Shown one piece after another: positions 23,192 through 36,400 of a DNA stretch of 64,000 nucleotides. The DNA lies in contig NC_134025.1 in NCBI RefSeq assembly GCF_964204645.1, positions 28,674,001-28,738,000 on the forward strand, given 5' to 3'. Both the position numbers and the translations under genes were made by a program. Within the stretch, counting starts at the first letter, position 1. Each line of letters begins with the position of its first letter. The notes below the pieces were generated by a model. It did no database searches. It saw nothing but the letters and a program-made list of their open reading frames with translations, and was not told the origin of the DNA. This stretch comes from Tubulanus polymorphus (taxonomy: Eukaryota > Nemertea > Palaeonemertea > Tubulaniformes > Tubulanidae).

Positions 23192-24378
23192 TCTGAAGAA
23201 AAATTCAGATAACAATTCATACAACATATAAAAAACACATCAAAACTAAGACGAACTATCTATAAGTTATGAAATGGTAATCGCTTACTCGAAAAACTAC
23301 TGAAGTTGGTGTATCGAATATCTGCACAATGTTCTTTTTTCGGAAAGACTCAATTTCCTCAGTCAACTCGTTACGGTGTCAATCGTATCATGAACGTATA
23401 AACTATAGTTTATATATCCAGGACCGTATCGATCGAGTAACAAGACGCACAGTATTGAAATGACATCTTCGTCCATATGATAAAAGTAAATCTAGACTTT
23501 TAGATTGAAGATGTAGCCTAAATTTGATATCATTCAAAATCTATTTACCTGATATACATGGCATCTGTACATTTGTGCATACATACAAATAGAAACACGA
23601 TTTATGGGTCTGTTTATTGATGTATCCAACTGACGTATCAACGTATTGTCCACTTCGTATATATATATATATAAATAGTACTGCTTCTACCTAGCGGACG
23701 CACGGGTCATAAGCCCAGTACGCAATTGTTACAACGCCGCATTACTTATTAATGGACAATGGTTTGAATAGTTCCACACGTTACTCATTCGAAACAATCC
23801 AGATCGCTTGAATCATTTAAAGCTCCATAAGAGGACGATTGACTGGATCAGAACTTCAAGGGATTCTTTCATCCTTCTAGACGTGCCAAACAGATACTGA
23901 TGATTTAGTGAATGACTGTACGAACGAGTTACAACTTTTAAGATGTAGATTTGTTAAAATTAAAGATCATATTTCATCTTTTCCTTGATTCACAAGAATT
24001 TTGACTCGTGTTTGTTTCTCTTTGAGACGCTGCCGTTTGGAGCACTGAAAAAAGGTCACATCATTTTCGACAAGAATCGTCTGTTTCGAGGTCAAAATAA
24101 AACTCCTTTTTGTCGCGGTTTAATTGGTTTTTCCGATCGAGCTGAAAGTTTGGTGATACGTATGTATCTAAATCGGTTAAAAATTACAATTATATGTTTC
24201 TAATTGGCGTTGAGACGCTAATTATCGGCTAATTGGATGGATTTTAAATATTTCACCGACATTTAACGTGTATGAAATTCTAATCGTCGTATAAAATATT
24301 TGAATCATTATTTTATTTCGATTTATTTTCAAACCAATTTCTATTGCGTAAGCTGCGTTATGATCGTGTTGTGACCAG
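23192..24378. other. Intergenic between divergent GT32 and lectin 1
   Basis: Contains the probable promoter and untranslated exon of the GT32 gene and the promoter of lectin 1. The part near 24.09-24.23 kb (TTTTTGTCGCGGTTTA, then TCTAATTGGCGTTGAGACGC) resembles DNA upstream of lectins 2 and 3, consistent with duplication of the flanks. A short (AT)n run lies near 23660. Confidence 0.5.
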
Positions 24379-25825
24379 ATGGCGAATAAATATATCTTGT
24401 TAATTTTCATATCTGCCGTTGCGGTTTTACCAGTTGTTTTTAGCGGCAGTAGATCGCAAATGTATAAACGTCTTAGAAGCGCTGGATTCAGTGATTCTGA
24501 CGTTATCCGTGAATTAAGAGTAAATTCGTTGATAAGTTGTGGAGCTAAGTGTTTAGAATCCGGTTGTTATGGATTCTCAATGAATTTCGGGAATTGTCAA
24601 CTTTACAAAGGAAAAAAGATATCTGTTGGATTTAACACGTTACTTAAGTACTACATGGTTAGTAATCAACTTTTTATATCATTATTAAACATCATAAGCT
24701 TTTGAAAAATGTGATACATAATGGAGGAAACACTTTTTACACTTCTTACATCCGGAATAGCACATTTTACTATACAGCTAATCGTGTCCTATAAGCTTCT
24801 GAAAATTTAGAGATGCTTTCAACATGATTTGCTTTACCAATAAAATTTACAACAAGGAATCATTATTTCAACAATATTTGTACAATATATATGGCTGGAT
24901 ATACTAGAAGCCAAATTGGCTGTGAGCCCCTGAGGGGAACAGTATACCAGATCATAAGATCAATGAATAAGATCAATAAATTTCGAGGAGGAACGATACA
25001 AAAAGGACTTTCTTTTATATCATAAAGGTTTTTACGGCTAAGACGTTTGGTGTACGTAAATTAAGACGATTTTGTTTCCTGAAGATTACAAGTCAGTTCC
25101 CCAGTTCTTGCTTGAAATCTGACCCTGAACTAAGATATTGGGAACTAGTTTCAACTCTAGAGTAAACTGGGTATTGATCCGACAACAATGGAACTGGGTA
25201 TTGATTCACAGAATGGAGGATATATATTTTATTTAGAGTTATATTTCATTATGTTCGGTTTCAGATAGTTGTTGAGTTGGCTTATTATCCATACTATGAG
25301 CCAATATCAGAAAACCGATTTTTGCCATCAAAAGCAGCTGAAGCATGTTCACAAAGACATCCATTCGGACAGTTAGCAAGTGCATTGAATATGGATGAAT
25401 ATGGAAAAATGATCGATTCAGTCAAGACGCTGATGCAGGGTAAATCAACAGGTAAATCTACACACATATCAATCTACATATATTATATATCACTTCGTTT
25501 GGACATGAGTAAGTATATTCTAAATTGCATTTTAGGCGCATCATTTTGGGTCAATGCGTATTCCAATGATAAATCCGGGAAACAGTATCAGCGATGGTTA
25601 AATGGAACGGGTCCATTGGTCGACAGAAGTCTGTGGCAAGATCCACAATCACCACCTGAAGGGAAATGTGTTTATCTGCACTATAGACCGAGTAATGCGG
25701 CAGTTCATGGGCTGCTTGTAGACGAGGAGTGCGATCTGTTCCATTGGAATCCACTCTGTGAAACTCGTCCACCTACATCTAACACGGAGAATGTTTATAC
25801 TGGAAATGGACCCGCTACGGTCTAA
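24379..25825 (+). CDS. Secreted PAN plus C-type-lectin-like protein, copy 1
   Basis: Three exons: 24379-24657, 25265-25451 and 25536-25825 (756 nt, 251 residues). A signal peptide of about 22 residues is followed by a PAN/Apple-like module ([27 protein letters not shown]). Then comes a C-type-lectin-like domain: [81 protein letters not shown]. Four lectin cysteines are in the standard order. The EPN/QPD and WND calcium-sugar motifs are absent (PEGKC and HWNPLC instead), so classic mannose or galactose binding is not predicted. This copy has a C-terminal extension of about 17 residues beyond the other two and lacks two residues of the PAN module (SMN-FGNC versus [10 protein letters not shown]). 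Likely extracellular recognition or defence; ligand unknown. Confidence 0.85.
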
Positions 25826-26721
25826 CAACGGTAACGATTTGAATGTTCGAACTCTCGATTCCAATCAGTGGGGCTCTCTCGTGAACATCATAAATTACAA
25901 TACATTTTCAATTATACTCGATTTCATTTGGATAGCTGAGAGTTCACCCTGCCCGCCACATCTTTATTTCCTTCCATACAATAATCAACAATTTCACCAG
26001 ATGGCGCTTCAGTAGATTACATTTGTTACGCATAACGATGAAGTGATAGTTGTTGAATTATTTGATATGGCGCCTGATTCGAATGAGAAAACCGATATGT
26101 CATACTTGAATTATCCAACCGTTGGTCCTTCATTTTTTCGATGACCCGGATTAGTTAAAATGAAAATGACTGACATCTATGTAGCTCAAGTATTCGCTGC
26201 ATAGAATCATCCCCTGGTATCAGAAGAGGGTTGTTTTTGTATATGTTTTTATTCCGAAATCGTGAAGCTGACGTGAAAATACTGCACCGTCGAAATTTGA
26301 TAACTGAAATGCTGGTTCAGCAAGTTTGTATAGATTGCATGTCTGTATTGAAATAAAAGAAGAAACGTTATTTTTAGTCTTTGGTCTCATATTGAATTTT
26401 AAATCAATAATAGAAATAAATAGTGAAACGTTGAAGGCTGCAATTATTTCTAATTGGCTTCTGAGACGGTCATTATCGGCTTTCGTATTAGCTTTAACCG
26501 AGTTTCAGTGTGTTATACGAGTGATTTGTAAAAATTTTTCTGTCAGGCAATGAAAGGAGATGAATAGCGATTATCGGTAAACACTTGAATCATGTCACTT
26601 GTTTCTATCAGGTAGAGCTTTTCGTCATCGCTTTATTCTGTCAAAAACCATCGGTTAACGTTTCAACGTTCATACGTCCAAGGAAATAACTCCGGTCCTT
26701 TTCAACTGCGGTAAGAAAAAG

Positions 26722-27682
26722 ATGATGAAAAGATATATCTTGTCTATTTTGATATGCACCGCTGTGGTTTTACCATTTGTTTTGGGTGAAAGTGAATCGC
26801 AAATGTACAAACGTTTAACGAATCACGGATTTAATGATTCTGATATTATCGATGAAATGAGAGCAGATTCGGCGATTGATTGTGGAGCTAAGTGTTTAGA
26901 ATCCGGTTGTTATGGATTCTCAATGAATTCATCTGATTTCGGGAATTGTCGACTTTACAAAGGAAAATCGATTTCTGTTGGATATGACACGTCACGTGTT
27001 TATTACATGGTAAGTTGTAAAAAGTTTTTCAGGGCATCACGAGAATTTAATTTTGTGATTTGGACCACGGTTTGACAATGCGCAATATTTTGCAGACATA
27101 TCGAACAGCCATTCGTATAAGAAAATATATGTGCGTTAAACAAAAAAATTGTTAACAAAATGAAGGATATCTATGGTTTCAGATAGTTGTTGAGTTGGCG
27201 TATTATCCATATGTTGAGACAGCTTTAGAAAAACGATTTTGGCCATTCAAAGCAGCTGAAGCATGTGCACAAAGACATCCATTTGGACAATTAGCAAGTG
27301 CATTGAACATGGATGAATATACAAAGATGATTGATTCTGTCAAGACGCTGATGCAGGGTAAATCTACAGGTAAACCTACATACAAATCAATCTACTACTG
27401 TCACGGTGTTTGAACAGGAATAAGTACATTCTAAATTGCATTTTAGGCGCATCATTTTGGGTCAATGCGTATCCCAATGATAAATCCGGGAAACAGTTCC
27501 AACGATGGTTAAATGGAACGGGTCCATTGGTCGACAGAAGTCTGTGGTACGATCCAGTATCACTACCTGAAGGGAAATGTGTTTATCTGTACTACAATCC
27601 TGTTAATACGGCGTATAATGGATTGTCTGACGAATACTGTCTTGGTTTTCATTTCAATCCGCTTTGCGAAACTCGTCCATAG
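26722..27682 (+). CDS. Secreted PAN plus C-type-lectin-like protein, copy 2
   Basis: Three exons: 26722-27009, 27183-27369 and 27447-27682 (711 nt, 236 residues). Exon 2 is 187 nt in all three copies, with identical phases (0 then 1). Signal peptide (MMKRYILSILICTAVVLPFV), PAN-like module ([20 protein letters not shown]), then the lectin-like domain with [46 protein letters not shown] and [11 protein letters not shown] second in-frame Met directly follows the first. Closest to copy 3. Like copy 1 it lacks the EPN/QPD-type sugar motif. Confidence 0.87.
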
Positions 27683-27905
27683 AATATATAACACAAATAA
27701 TGCGAAAACGTATCTATATTCCAGATAGAATGTTTCACTTGTTTTTTAATATTTAACACTATTTCATAGAAATAGAGCACGTTCTATATCGTAATGTAAT
27801 GTTATAGCAACTAAATATCTAAGTTTATAAGTTAAGTTGGACTCTAGAATTAAGAAGTCTTATTCGAATAATTGCACTGCCCTGCCTTGATCCAAGGTTC
27901 ATATC

Positions 27906-28197
27906 ATGGTTAATCTATATAAGACTATTCTATTCACTATTACATTGACAACATTTTGTGTAACCACATTATCTAATATATTACGTGTAAATGTATCTCC
28001 ACAAGATGTCTCAAAATATTCTTATCGGATTTTTTCAGTCGAATTGTCATCCATTTTTGTACTATTTTCTCTGAGTTTTTCCTCGGCGTTGCGAATGGAT
28101 TTTCCTGGAAAAAATCGCTTAGTTTGTTGTCGCTTTCGACGAACGCACGTGATAATAAGCGCTGATTTCGATAGGATGACGAGTTCTGTTGCTTCAT
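27906..28197 (-). pseudogene. Decayed carbohydrate sulfotransferase between lectins 2 and 3
   Basis: On the minus strand the fragment QENPFATPRKNSE, then QKWM, then KKSDK matches the end of the intact sulfotransferase at 29.7 kb (SQEKAFGTMRKNSN, YKWMKTMNESDKEY). The distal bases near 28150-28190 (ATAAGCGCTGATTTCGATAG) match the exon 2 part (ATAAGCAGGATTTTGATAG). The intervening catalytic region is deleted and frames are broken. The open frame on the plus strand here is a by-product. Confidence 0.7.
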
Positions 28198-28357
28198 TGT
28201 TTGTTTCTATTAAGCTCCTCTAAGATAGAGTTCTTTTTTTGTCGCGTTTATGTCGTTTATCAATAACAACCGGCAATTTACATTTTCTTAGTCCTAGAAA
28301 ATATCACCCCGAGCAGCTGCAGTCGTCCTCAACTGTGATCTAGAATTCCACCATAAA

Positions 28358-29250
28358 ATGAACATGAATAGATATATTTTGTTTGTTTTCATATCTGCTG
28401 CTGTAGTTCTGCCAGTTGTTTTGGGGGAAAATAGATCGCAAATATACAAACTTTTAACGAAACACGGATTTAATGATTCTGACATAATCGATGAAATCAG
28501 AGTAGATTCGGTGTTTAATTGCGGAGCTAAGTGTTTAGAATCCGGTTGTAATGGATTCTCAATGAATTCATCTGATTTCGGGAATTGTCGACTTTACAAA
28601 GGGAAGACGATATATGTTGGATCCAACGCGTCACTTGTTTATTACATGGTAAGGGCACAATATCTTAAAAGAATGTCGGATAGAATTTATGAGAATGTAG
28701 TGTTAAACCATTTTGATTGGTATCAGAATGAGGGACATTTTATGGTTTCAGAGAGTTGTTGAGTTGGCTTATTATCCATATGTTGAGTTAAATCCAAAAA
28801 AACGACTTTGGCCGCCACAAGCAGCTGAAGCATGTTCAAAAAAACATCCATTTGGGAAGTTAGCAAGTGCATTGAATATGGATGAATATGAAAAGATGAT
28901 CGATTCTGTCAAGACGCTGATGCAGGGTAAATCTATAGGTAAATCTACAATACACATTAATCTACTACTCTCACGGTGTTTGGACAGAAATAAGTATTCT
29001 AAATTAAATTTTAGTTGCAGACTTTTGGGTCAATGCGTATTCTAATGATAAATCTGGGAAAAAGCATCAGCGATGGTTTAATGGAACGGGTCCGTTGGTC
29101 GACAGACGTCTGTGGAAGAATCCAGAATCATCACCCGAAGGGAAATGTGTTTATCTGTACTACAATCCTCGTAGTATTCCGGCGTATGGATTGAATGACG
29201 AACATTGTTCCCAACTTCATTTCAATCCGCTTTGCGAAACTCGTCCATAG
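28358..29250 (+). CDS. Secreted PAN plus C-type-lectin-like protein, copy 3
   Basis: Three exons: 28358-28648, 28752-28938 and 29015-29250 (714 nt, 237 residues). Signal peptide ([20 protein letters not shown]), PAN-like module ([18 protein letters not shown]), lectin-like domain with [46 protein letters not shown] and [10 protein letters not shown]. Exon 2 begins [10 protein letters not shown] where copies 1 and 2 have [10 protein letters not shown]. The lectin domain is more basic than in the other copies ([25 protein letters not shown]), which may alter ligand choice. The stop lies only 24 bases before the (TA)n palindrome. Confidence 0.87.
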
Positions 29251-29256
29251 GAAACT

Positions 29257-29476
<220 letters not shown>

Positions 29477-29675
29477 AGCACCGGTCTTTTGTTTACAAAC
29501 CTACGTCATATTCTGGATAGATAGTTCATAGGAAACTTTAGAGGAAATCATAGAAATTCATAGGAAATTAACCTAAACGGAATTAATTTTCACTCTTGAA
29601 TCGAAATTAAAACTGTGCAACTTGATCCAGGTTCTTAACATGGTAAAATCTAAATTATATATATTCAATGTTTTG

Positions 29676-31242
29676 TCAATATTTTCTGTAATAACCAAGT
29701 CTATCTAATGTATCTCCGCAAAGTGACTCTAAATATTCTTTATCAGATTCATTCATAGTTTTCATCCACTTGTACGCCGTTTCATTCGAGTTTTTCCTCA
29801 TCGTTCCGAACGCCTTTTCCTGTGACAAATCATTTGAATTTGTTGCTGTTTTCAACCATTCTTTTACCGTATATGGTAAAACAAGTCCCAAAAACTGATA
29901 AATTCTTTGAGCGACATCAACAGGATTCGTCGCCAATCTCTCGTAGGATGTCGTCATCATTCGATGCGGATATTTACGCTTCATTCGTTCAAACTCGACA
30001 GTATTTTTCAGCATACGATTACAAAGATATTTTGCTTCGTATTTAGTGTCGAACTGTAACAACTGATTGGAAAGTCGAGATTGAATGATGCCTCTTGGAT
30101 CTCTCACCGAGTAAATAATATACCAGTTCGGATCTGACTTTAGAAGCTTTTCCACAAATCCGATATCGAAACGAATCAATTTTAAGACGCGTATTTTCGA
30201 TTGTTGGCAGAGTTTTTCGTATGCGGTTAAACAAACCTGAAGTCGTACACTCAGTCGCTTGTTCATACAGTGTCTGTAATGTGTTAGTTGCCACGGCACG
30301 TCGGAAGTAATACGATCTAGCGGTTCGAGGGCTCTATAACAAATATTACTGCCATATTCACAGTTTTTCTCGATATAACCTCGCCGACATTCAAATATTA
30401 TTTTTTCATGCGATAGCTGCAGACACTGGCGATAGGTTTCGCCTCCATTTTTCGTCATTGCAAAGAAATGATCATTACTAAGTACTTCTATGGGAAGATT
30501 GCCAAACTTGCAATCGGCTAAATTCTCTATTTGCTTGATAAAACGATCGGTGTGAGACATATTTCTATGTACCTGTCTAAAATTAATAATATCAATTATT
30601 CATATCGTGTTCGCCTGTTTCGTGAAAGCGTGTAAAGTTTATCGTATTTTACCTCCTGCTTGTCCGTATTGGTGACAGTAACGATGCGAATAATGACAAG
30701 AACATGCCTTGCCCGGGTTCATAATGATAAAACACGTCGGCATTCTGGTTGAATACGTCACCCAGAAATGAAGATCCACCTCGCATGTAAGTAATAAGCA
30801 GGATTTTGATAGGATGGCGAGTTTGGTTTAAGGTTGGCTGATTAACATCACTCTGCCACCAAGCTATATAAAAGAGATCGGAATATTTTCAATTCTAAAA
30901 TTGACAGTAGGGTTTTCGTTTAATCTTACAGTACGAGAGATGGCTATAAGTTTTTTTGAGATAATTTGATTCGTTTTTTCTCTTGGGAATTGGTAGAGTC
31001 AAGAGTTTGTTGTCTTGAATAAGGGCCTAATATCAAAATTTTAGAAATGATCACACAACTACAATTTAATTTCGAATGAAAATACGCTGTTTGAACAAAA
31101 GCCCGACGGGAAAACAAAAACTATGAAACATCGCGTTTTGCTATTTCGCTACTTTCGTTAAACTAAAAAAAAATCACTTACCATAAACCGCAAAAGCTAA
31201 CAGGATTAACAAAATACATTTCTTTCTTGTAGATTCTCTCAT
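29676..31242 (-). CDS. Carbohydrate sulfotransferase (CHST1/3-like), type II membrane protein
   Basis: Transfers sulfate from PAPS to a sugar in the Golgi lumen. Three exons: 31242-31182, 30863-30653 and 30576-29676 (1173 nt, 390 residues, in phase). Exon 1 encodes a basic tail and anchor (MRESTRKKCILLILLAFAVY). Exon 2 has the 5'-phosphosulfate loop (TYMRGGSSFLGDVF, core at about 48-55) followed by FYHYEPG, typical of the GlcNAc/Gal/GalNAc-6-O-sulfotransferase group. Exon 3 has the 3'-phosphate site (SVRDPRGIIQSRLSN, about 247-260), then TTSYERLATNP, and ends with KEYLESLCGDTLDRLGY. I chose the acceptor TTTTAG before 30576, since the next AG breaks the frame. Convergent with lectin 3, as its relic is with lectin 2. 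Acceptor glycan unknown. Confidence 0.93.
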
Positions 31243-32000
31243 TTCAAGGATTAAAGAAGAAATGAATTTCATAGGTTGCATATAAGCTGAATATTGTTAT
31301 CAAGATAAGATGATTAAATATAAGATGATTTTCATGCGTCGATTTAATCTGTTAGAGTATGATGTGCGTGCGTAGAATATGAAATTAGTTGAATTGCGAC
31401 GGTAACAACTGGAACAAATTCAATAACTAGTATCATCACAGAGTATCATTGAATAGGTCATTCGAGGAAATCATTGTAAATATCGTTTGATTCTAAAACA
31501 TTTCCATACTTGTTGTAATTCAAAGATATATCATATATTTGTTCTAGAAAATTCATTGTAATATTTCTACTAAAGAAAACGATCCCTACACTTGTCAATG
31601 AGTTAAACTGCAACGATAGAATATTGGTAAATATTTAGATAATGCTTAATAAATACTAAGATGATTGTTTTATGTCAATTCTGTTGACCTCTTCTGAACA
31701 CCTCTTAGCAATTTTAAAACACTGAATTAAACCTTACTAAGTTATCGCCGTTATTTGAATAAGCTGGATTTATTGTAATTTGGATAACCATACCGAGCTG
31801 TTAATCCGCCAATACCTGTATATGATTTGATGGGATATCAGATATTGGGTAGTAATGTTACGCAATCCATTCCATACATTGGGTCTTTGACATATTTTTC
31901 TTACTGGTATAGCAGTTAGAAAGGGCACTCGAGAGATGCCTAATTTGGTATATCTTCTGAACGCGAGTATTGGTAACAGATATCGTCATAGTTATGTCTG

Positions 32001-32051
32001 CGAGCAATTATCTAATAGTTAACTATATAACTAGAATTAGATAATTGCTCG
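32001..32051. repeat. Perfect 15-bp inverted repeat
   Basis: CGAGCAATTATCTAA at 32001-32015 is exactly complementary to TTAGATAATTGCTCG at 32037-32051, with a partly palindromic loop. It abuts the 5' end of the recognisable retroelement fragment. Confidence 0.85.
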
Positions 32052-32562
32052 TAGGTTATGTACACTGTAGAGTTCGATGTTCGAACCACCGCTTACCTAT
32101 CGAAACTGGGAGGTATAACCGTGTCTCACGTGCCGACAGACTTTGCACAAAATGTAATATGCGAGTTGTTTGTGACGAATTTCGCTTGATATCAGTTTGC
32201 CCATTCTTTGCCAATTTCCGTCGATACCTTTTCAGCTTATACTTTGTAGATAACCAACAATTACATAAATTTGTAGATTTGTTTAGATCATCAGATGTAA
32301 AACTCCGAAAGCTTACCTTATTTATACGAAGAGGTCTCAAATATTTTGAATAACATTGCTGTATTATTTTTCTTGTTACACATTAACTGTGGCGTGTAAT
32401 CTTGGATAGATATTAGCCTAGGCTATCATCTATCCAAAATACAACAGAATTTTGTTTCTGATATTGTATCGTATTGACATTCATGTTGTATTTTCTTGCT
32501 CTAAGCAAATGTACTTTTGTGAGCAATAAAAATATATTCTATTCTATTCTATTCTATTCTGA
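32045..32562 (+). mobile_element. 5'-truncated non-LTR (LINE) retrotransposon, ORF2 3' end
   Basis: The open frame 32045-32353 contains RLPIETGRYNRVSRADRLC, then CDEFRLISVCPFFANFRRYL. This is the hallmark of the C-terminal end of LINE ORF2 proteins, an R-x-C-x-x-C ... DEFH ... CP segment after the reverse transcriptase. After the stop comes a short 3' region with AATAAA and a tail of repeated TTCTA pentamers (about 32535-32560). The reverse transcriptase and endonuclease are missing, so the copy is dead on arrival. The region is transposon-derived, not a host gene. Confidence 0.8.
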
Positions 32563-33185
32563 ATCAGGTTGAGATCAGTTAAACAAGTAAAACCGTTCGC
32601 AATGAGTGGAGTTGTTAAGGCTCGCTCATCTATCCATTCTAGAAAATAGATTTTGTGTAGTGTTCAGAAGAAGGAGAATTCCGAAAATATACTCACGAAA
32701 GAATTTCAAGCTCTGGAAAAGGTATTGCTATCGGTTAACAACTCGCGCGGGAACTTGTGGCGGTATAAAAACCCAAGGCAGATTTCAAGTCGTACAGTTT
32801 TAAGTTGAAGTTGGATGGTAGGATGGCTAATCCGATTGTGCAAAAAAACCAATGGCAAACAAAGGACAATTTGATGTTGAAGATCGACTAGTCAATTGAA
32901 CGTCTGTGACATAAGCCGGAATCCTCATCGACTTTAACATCAATATTGACTTGTCATGGATTTCCTGCACAGGGCTGTATGTTTCTTCATTCTAATCTTC
33001 TATAAGAAACTCGGCCAGGTTTCATTTCTGACCGCTCAGTTTATGTATCATTTTCTTCAGCCATTCAGTCTATCAGCCATTTGCACGATAGGTTTAATCC
33101 ATATATTTCACTGATCACATCTATCGCATATATTTTTTGCAAAGTAATTTTGTATGAAGTGAATGATAAAGTCTGTTCCGTTCCG

Positions 33186-33191
33186 TTTATT
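33186..33191 (-). promoter_or_regulatory. Poly(A) signal of the DGAT2-like gene
   Basis: AATAAA on the minus strand about 280 bases after the stop codon. Confidence 0.35.
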
Positions 33192-33471
33192 GTGTAAAAA
33201 TATATCTGAACACGAATTACTTAAAATGATCATCCAAAAACAGATTGAAAGATTACACAAATTCTCCACAAAAACAGGTTAAAAACGTGCACACGAAAGG
33301 ATAAAAGAATAAGACAAATTATACATCGGTAAACTTCATCAAATTGTTCAAGTCCATCTAATCTCCTGTGATAAACGGCTACCACCATAACTTCTACTTT
33401 TGAACTCCGAACTCTCTCAAGAGGTAAAGCAATTAGTGTATCACTATGAATAGAAAATCAAAGCAATAAAT

Positions 33472-36400
33472 CTAATATCTTATATCGAGTTCTAAATAAG
33501 GATTCATCGAGTATTCGCTCTTGTATTTGTGAAATAAGTCTTGCAGGCCTGTCATATATCGAGAGTGTAAAGCTTCAATTTTATCTGGAGACGGGTTGGT
33601 ATCCTTGTGCACGTGAATTGGAGCTCCAACTAGAAGACAATTAAAAAAACTTCGAATGAATAATGATTGATCAAATAATAAAACGTATGATATGAAGTTC
33701 GATTAATGTAACCATAACCGTGCATACTTGCCTACAGTAAAACACGGAACCCGATTGGCTAGGAATCCATATTGTCTGCCATGCAACGTAACAGGGGCTG
33801 CGTAACGATGAATCAACTTGTACACAATATCCTGAATACTCCTCCACAATGAGCCTGGTGGATTCGGTATTTGTTGTAAAAGATCCCCATCGCCGAAATT
33901 CAGCACAGGAACAAGGCTAGCTCTGAAAAATCCATTCAAAACTTTCTAGAAGACTTGATGAACAATTAAAGGGTTTTATGTAGACTTAACATTATGAAAA
34001 TATATGGAATAGGTTCCAACGAAAACGTGCATTTCGTATATTCTAACGCACCCGTGTTTTAAGGCCATTTTCACGAAACCTTTCCTCTTCCTTAATGTTA
34101 AGACCATCGTTCCTGGATGCATATCAATAAGTTCATGGCCACCTCCAACCGCTATTACTACAGCATTTCCCGAACCTCGGCGTAATACGTGATCAATTGA
34201 ATCCGCCGATGATGAAATGGCACCTTGAAATATGGATATAATAATACATGTATATTTCTAAATATCAAGCCAGACATATTTATCCTTATGGTGTTTCTCA
34301 GACTAAAATCCTTTGGAGAATTAATTGAAGACACAAAATGTCAGGCCGCCATATATTTACAATAACAATTTCTACACGAGTTGAAAACCGCTTCTCTTCA
34401 TTATCTTTCGTATAGGCTACGACTGTAACGTAACTATCAATCGCAAATTGGTACCGTAATGCGATAAGTGCAATGTGAAACTCATCGGTGACGAGTTCCA
34501 TTTCATTCTTAGGATGTGACTTTGAAGGAAGATATAACCACCATAGTTCTACGACCGGCGACCAAGTTTATATTCACTTCAGGAAGTTTTTAACACGGAA
34601 AAACCACAAGAAATGGCTTGCTCGTTATATTTGAAGAGCAAACAAATTGCAGTAACACCCCCACTCCTTCCCTCCCCCGTCACCAGTAAGGCCCACATTC
34701 CTCTTTCCCCTCTTGATAAGGATGTACACGTATTTTTTGGTTTTGGCCATTTCTCGCCAAAATTATGTGCTCGAATCTTTTTTTTGGTAAAATATGGAGC
34801 AAATTTGGACATTGAGAAAATTACGCCCAACGCAGATGACGCAAGGAAACACGGAAACAGTCGACGAACGTTTCCCTGTGTCGTACGCGTATGTTTATTT
34901 TTATTTTACAAAAAGGCGTGCCTCTGTGTCGCCCACCTTTTATCAGATATATTTCGTTTACTTATAACGTGTATGTGGAACTTGATACTTACTTAGTTAC
35001 TATCGCGGCATAGTTTTGATTTATTTTCGTGCATGCAGTCCACTTGTTGGACTTTGATATTTACGTTAGAAGTGATAATGATGTTTACTGCCGTACTGAC
35101 CACAATTGCTATTATTGACAACATACGCCTATCGTTGGATCGGTTGAATTCCATTTATATGAATCATATATTATCTCTGTTTATTTCTCCTGATCACGCT
35201 TAATTGTTAAGTGGTGGATCTGTATGCATTTTTTTTCGTGTGTCTACGTCTTGTTCCTGCAACGATAAGTCGCTAGTGTCATCCGCGTAATTTGAATGTC
35301 TTCCAGGTTTTCATCCCACTGATAATTGCGTGTCTAAAGGGAAGAGTATCATGTTTTATAATATATGGTTACTACTCATGTTTGGATCTATAATCGATAA
35401 GTGGTTTTTTTCCCTCTCGTCAATATCGTTTCTTTTTTTTCGTTGGTATAGTTTAGTTTTAAGATTCGAGGACGAATCAAGCGAAGGTGCGGCATATGAT
35501 ACAGAGGACGTCATTATACATCATATTATTTAAAATGTATTATGTAACACATATCTATATTGTAATTCTTTTAAAACCAACTTTATCCTTATCATTTCAA
35601 TCCCGACCTTATACACTTCACTCGGCGCCGGTCATTTGAACTTTGTTCTACTGACGTCTAGCCATTGTCTAGTGGAGCAATATAAGGTCATGTCATTCTA
35701 TTCCTCTCTCTCTCTCTCTCTCTTGCGCTTCGCTCTCTTGCGCTGTTCTCTTCGCTCTCTTTCCTCTTTGGCTCTCGTCTCGACAATAAATTTAATTATT
35801 TGAATATCTTTTGTGTTTGGTGAATATTCTGAGCTAATTCCAGGTATCACGAGAAATGTGGTTCGAGACAAAAACGTTCCCGACATCAAATATGTTTGAT
35901 TCCGTGATTCTGTGCGTTATAGGCCATGAAGCGTCACTAAGATAATAGATAAACACTTACCACTGAGGCTGAAAAAATGCTTTAATACAGGGAATCTGAA
36001 TAGAGATTCCATCACAACCATGTGCGGCTTCAAACCAGGAAATTTAGAGCTGAATCCAGTTGCGTCTGATAGTATTGTACTCAGTAAAGAGACATTACCA
36101 TGAGGATGTACACAAAATATATAATTATTTTTCGGATCGATGTCTGTATCTTTAATCATTCGAATCGGTAACAAATTTGCGATCCATCTTCCTAACGGAT
36201 TCCAGCGTCGAAATCGCTCGGATCGGCGACCGCCGCGACCAGCGACTACAGAATCGCAATACAGCCATATCGCTATCGCTACGGATAAATACCAATATTC
36301 AGTTACGAACAGACGGACAAGACAAAATACAGTGACACCAATTATGAGCGAAACTAGTGGGATGTAGAAAGAAATGAAAATCCAGGCGAAGATTTCCCCA

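Larger units (their letters stand above)
31243..33185. other. Intergenic with retroelement debris
   Basis: Apart from the retrotransposon fragment at 32.04-32.56 kb and a small hairpin at 32.0 kb, I see no gene. The plus frame at 32606-32803 has no recognisable features. Confidence 0.5.

Noticed and set aside
27906-28223. 105-residue plus-strand ORF between lectins 2 and 3
   Set aside because: The minus strand of the same DNA matches the sulfotransferase coding sequence, so this is the antisense of a relic.
35698-35889. Arg-Glu-rich 63-residue protein
   Set aside because: Read-through of a TC microsatellite.
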